A stretch of DNA of 64,000 bases from assembly GCA_028671895.1 (NCBI GenBank), contig JAPMAC010000231.1, positions 11,372,001-11,436,000 on the forward strand, given 5' to 3'. A program made the translations under genes and the position numbers. The notes below the pieces were generated by a model. It was not told the origin of the DNA and searched no databases. It saw only the letters and a program-made list of their open reading frames with translations. Position 1 is the stretch's first letter, and each line of letters starts with the position of its first letter. This document shows positions 61,561 to 64,000 of the stretch, piece after piece. Source of the DNA: Oenanthe sinensis. Its lineage: Eukaryota > Streptophyta > Magnoliopsida > Apiales > Apiaceae.

Positions 61561-62959
61561 GGTGGACTAGCAGTCTTTACCCTATTGTGATTCTTAGAGA
61601 TGCTTTGCCTAAGATTATGCAAGTCCTAAGATATGCATTTTTAACTTTTAAATAAACAAGCATGACAATAAGAACACAAGGTAACTTTTAACTTTAATGC
61701 ATTATAGATAGGAATTATGCATTTTAGGCATGTTATGCATATAAGAAAAACCAGTACTATCTACTTTAACCATTCAACACAAATGTGACAGGTGTCAAGC
61801 AGATTTATAGATATTCAATAATTTTCTAAAAGCACATGAAATAGATGAACTGGCAATTTAATTACTAATTATGTCTAATCCATTTCTGTTATTGTCTAAC
61901 ATTTTAACTATCTCTAATTACCTAAGTCAGTTTTAGATTAAGACTCAAATCTATAAATTTTACTGACTACTTAGATAATTCTACCATATTTCAATCTACT
62001 ATACCTTAACAAGCAATATATTAAGTGATTTGACATTTGAGTGCAACTATGTGAGTGTGATCAATTCATATGAAAATAAGCACATAAACAATTTCAAGAA
62101 TATGCAGAATATTTGAATAAAACATTTATGAGCAATATCAAATTCCACATACACTTAACAAGTCATTTATCACAATAAAAACAAATATAAAATATCTGAT
62201 CTATGACCTGTTTGTCTATTAACAATTTTCACAACATTAGCGGAGTTATTAAATCACATAAGATTTAAATGAAGTTCAAGCAAATGTTCAGGATACACCT
62301 AATCGTCTAGAATAATCCTATCTAATTCTAGATATTCATTTTACTGTATTGAAAATCATACAGTTCTGAATTAGATAAAGGTATACTAGTTAGAATGCGT
62401 ACCTTTGGAGTGCTTAGTGATTCATCTCCAATGTTGGTAATTGATGCCAGATATCCATGTGGTTCATCACTGTCACAGATAGAATCAACTTTGCATTTAA
62501 CTTCACCAACAAATGCTTTCCCTTGCTGTAACCTTACTAATGCTTGACGTTACTACTTTAAACCCAATACAATCTCTGTCATCATTTGCTTGTTCAGGCT
62601 TCTTGAATATTTTAGCACAGCCCTAATCTTGTCTTGCTACTTTTAGCCTCATATGTTTCTTCAGTTGTGATCTCTAATGATTCTTAAATCCATTTTGTAC
62701 AATTGTACAAAAACTAGAATGATCAGTAGAGTCAGATAAAAATTCAGCAAAGGTCCCTACTAATAAATATATCATTTCTTAACATTCGAGTAGTTTATGG
62801 AACTATAACATAAACAGACGTAACATCCACAATAAAATCCAAGCGCTCCGAAATAAACCTACCAATACGAAATGACCATTTTCCTCGAAACCGGGTCATA
62901 TGCTCTGAGAATTAATTCTGAATCAAAACGAAGAATTTTCTAACTACAAACCCTTTTGG
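61561..62959 (-). other. 5' internal region of element C, decayed
   Basis: No recognisable gag or protease and no open frame; probably heavily mutated gag and leader. Nothing else of note was seen. Confidence 0.4.
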
Positions 62960-63630
62960 AAAAACAGACCAAGATTTTTAATAACTTTAGATTATAAATT
63001 AAATCTATATAAATATAACTAATAAATTTTCTTAAAATTAATTTATTTAAATTAATTTTATAAAAATAAACTTTTTCAAGTTTAAATAATAAACTAATTT
63101 AAACTAAATTTATAAAATAAATTTATTTAAATAAAATTTATAAAATACATTATCTAAATTTTATTTCATAAAATAAATTTATTTAAATAAATTTAAATAA
63201 TAAAAAATAAATCTATTTAAATTTAGAGAATAAATTTTTAAAATATAATTATTTAAATTAAGTTTATAAAATAAACTTTTTCAAGTTTAAATAATAAACT
63301 CATTTCAATTAAATTCACAAAATAAATTTATTATAAATAAAATTTATAAAATAAATTTATCTAAATTTAAATTTATAAAATAAAATTATCTAAAAAAATT
63401 TAAGTTATAAAAGTAAATCTATTTAAATTTAAAGAATGAATATATTTAATTTAAATTTATAAAATAAACTTATTTAAATTAAGTTTATAAAATAAATTTT
63501 TTCAAGTTTAAATAATAAACTCATTTAAATTAAATTCATAAAATAAATTTATTTTAAATAAAATTTATAACTAAAATTTACAACATAAATTTATCTAAAT
63601 TTAAATTTATAAACTAAATTTATTTAACAA
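62960..63630. repeat. Extreme AT tract in the C leader
   Basis: About 650 bp made almost only of variants of TTTATAAAATAAATTTATTTAAAT, with very few G or C. It looks like a degenerate tandem array with a period of about 25-60 bp and lies about 90 bp from the PBS. Confidence 0.85.
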
Positions 63631-63715
63631 TGTCTCTAGATATTCAGAGTTCAAACAACTTCGGTACCCTACGCTTTACTGGATTGGGGATCTTGATTTG
63701 TATATCAATCAGCTT

Positions 63716-63727
63716 GCTCTGATGCCA
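63716..63727 (-). promoter_or_regulatory. Primer binding site of element C
   Basis: The minus strand reads TGGCATCAGAGC, two bases from the LTR end at 63730, the same variant as in E and B. Confidence 0.85.
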
Positions 63728-63729
63728 AT

Positions 63730-64000
63730 TGTTGGGTCTTGAAAGTAGCGTAGATGGGGGTTGAATGCGATGTTGACAACAATTTTAAAAAAATTCAGAA
63801 TTTACGGAGTTAAATTATTACTTTAGCCGAGGGTTCGAATCCTTTAGACTATGTATATTAAACTTAAATAAATGTTACAATATTTGGTAGAATATTTCTT
63901 AATTCCTTAGAACAAATTTGACATGAATTGTTCTACCTAAGGAATTAAGAATTAAACCAATACAAAAAGTCTGTGAATATAACTTTGCAGACAAATTACT
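63730..64000 (-). repeat. 5' LTR of element C (inner end only)
   Basis: The inner 271 bp of the LTR, starting TGTTGGGTCTTG on the plus strand. It matches 53577 onward, apart from an internal deletion of about 100 bp after TTCGAATCCTT. Confidence 0.85.

Larger units (their letters stand above)
53577..64000 (-). mobile_element. Sirevirus-like Copia element C (runs off right edge)
   Basis: Minus-strand order from right: start of 5' LTR (63730 onward), PBS (63716-63727), AT-only leader tract, badly decayed pol (about 61560-59590), third-ORF region (to 55252), PPT, 3' LTR (55251-53577). It is inserted in the pol of element A; flanking bases TAAAC (53572-53576) would be the target copy. The two LTR starts agree closely over the visible 270 bp (for example both carry TTTACGGA.TTAAATTATTACTTTAG). 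Confidence 0.85.

Overview
This window looks like a nuclear segment of a dicot plant genome, probably an asterid (the family cannot be fixed from sequence alone). It is AT-rich, has split genes with GT-AG introns, and most of it is layered LTR retrotransposons. One host gene is secure: an orthologue of the flowering-time RNA-binding protein FPA on the minus strand (25064-32508). It has five coding exons that join without a frame break into about 974 residues, with three RRM domains, a SPOC domain and the conserved FPA C-terminus.

Left block (1-17779), nested insertions. A minus-strand Copia element (here E) has an open gag-protease-integrase frame running off the left edge, a conserved leader, a PBS and a 1.55-kb 5' LTR (3411-4958). 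It sits in the leader of a minus-strand Gypsy element (G) whose 5' LTR is unusually long (7333-13219, about 5.9 kb) and holds a 69-bp tandem array. G in turn interrupts a plus-strand Sirevirus-like Copia element (D), of which only the decayed third ORF, the polypurine tract and the 3' LTR (16607-17779) remain.

Middle block (17780-35438) is the host-gene neighbourhood: AT-rich spacer with microsatellites, short tandem duplications and two Stowaway-type MITEs (21447-21747, 35073-35333), FPA with its introns, and a repeat-rich spacer upstream of FPA.

Right block (35439-64000), nested again. A D-family LTR fragment (35439-36247) is cut by a minus-strand Sirevirus-like element (A). The 3' LTR of A carries a complete but dead plus-strand Copia element (B, 37257-45667, TSD ATTCT) of the same family as E. 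The third ORF and pol remnant of A follow. That pol is split by a D-family solo LTR (52405-53538, TSD AGCAT/AGTAT) and then by another minus-strand Sirevirus-like element (C), which runs off the right edge.

The most notable observations are: (i) a leader hairpin shared by E and B with three compensated base-pair changes, suggesting a selected RNA structure; (ii) short palindromic or TGTCGA motifs that recur both in the LTRs and in the internal region downstream of pol of the same element family; (iii) a 5.9-kb Gypsy LTR whose TATA-like box lies near its 5' end; and (iv) an FPA gene whose long first intron could host the promoter-proximal polyadenylation known for Arabidopsis FPA. All reading was by eye; no alignment or database search was run.
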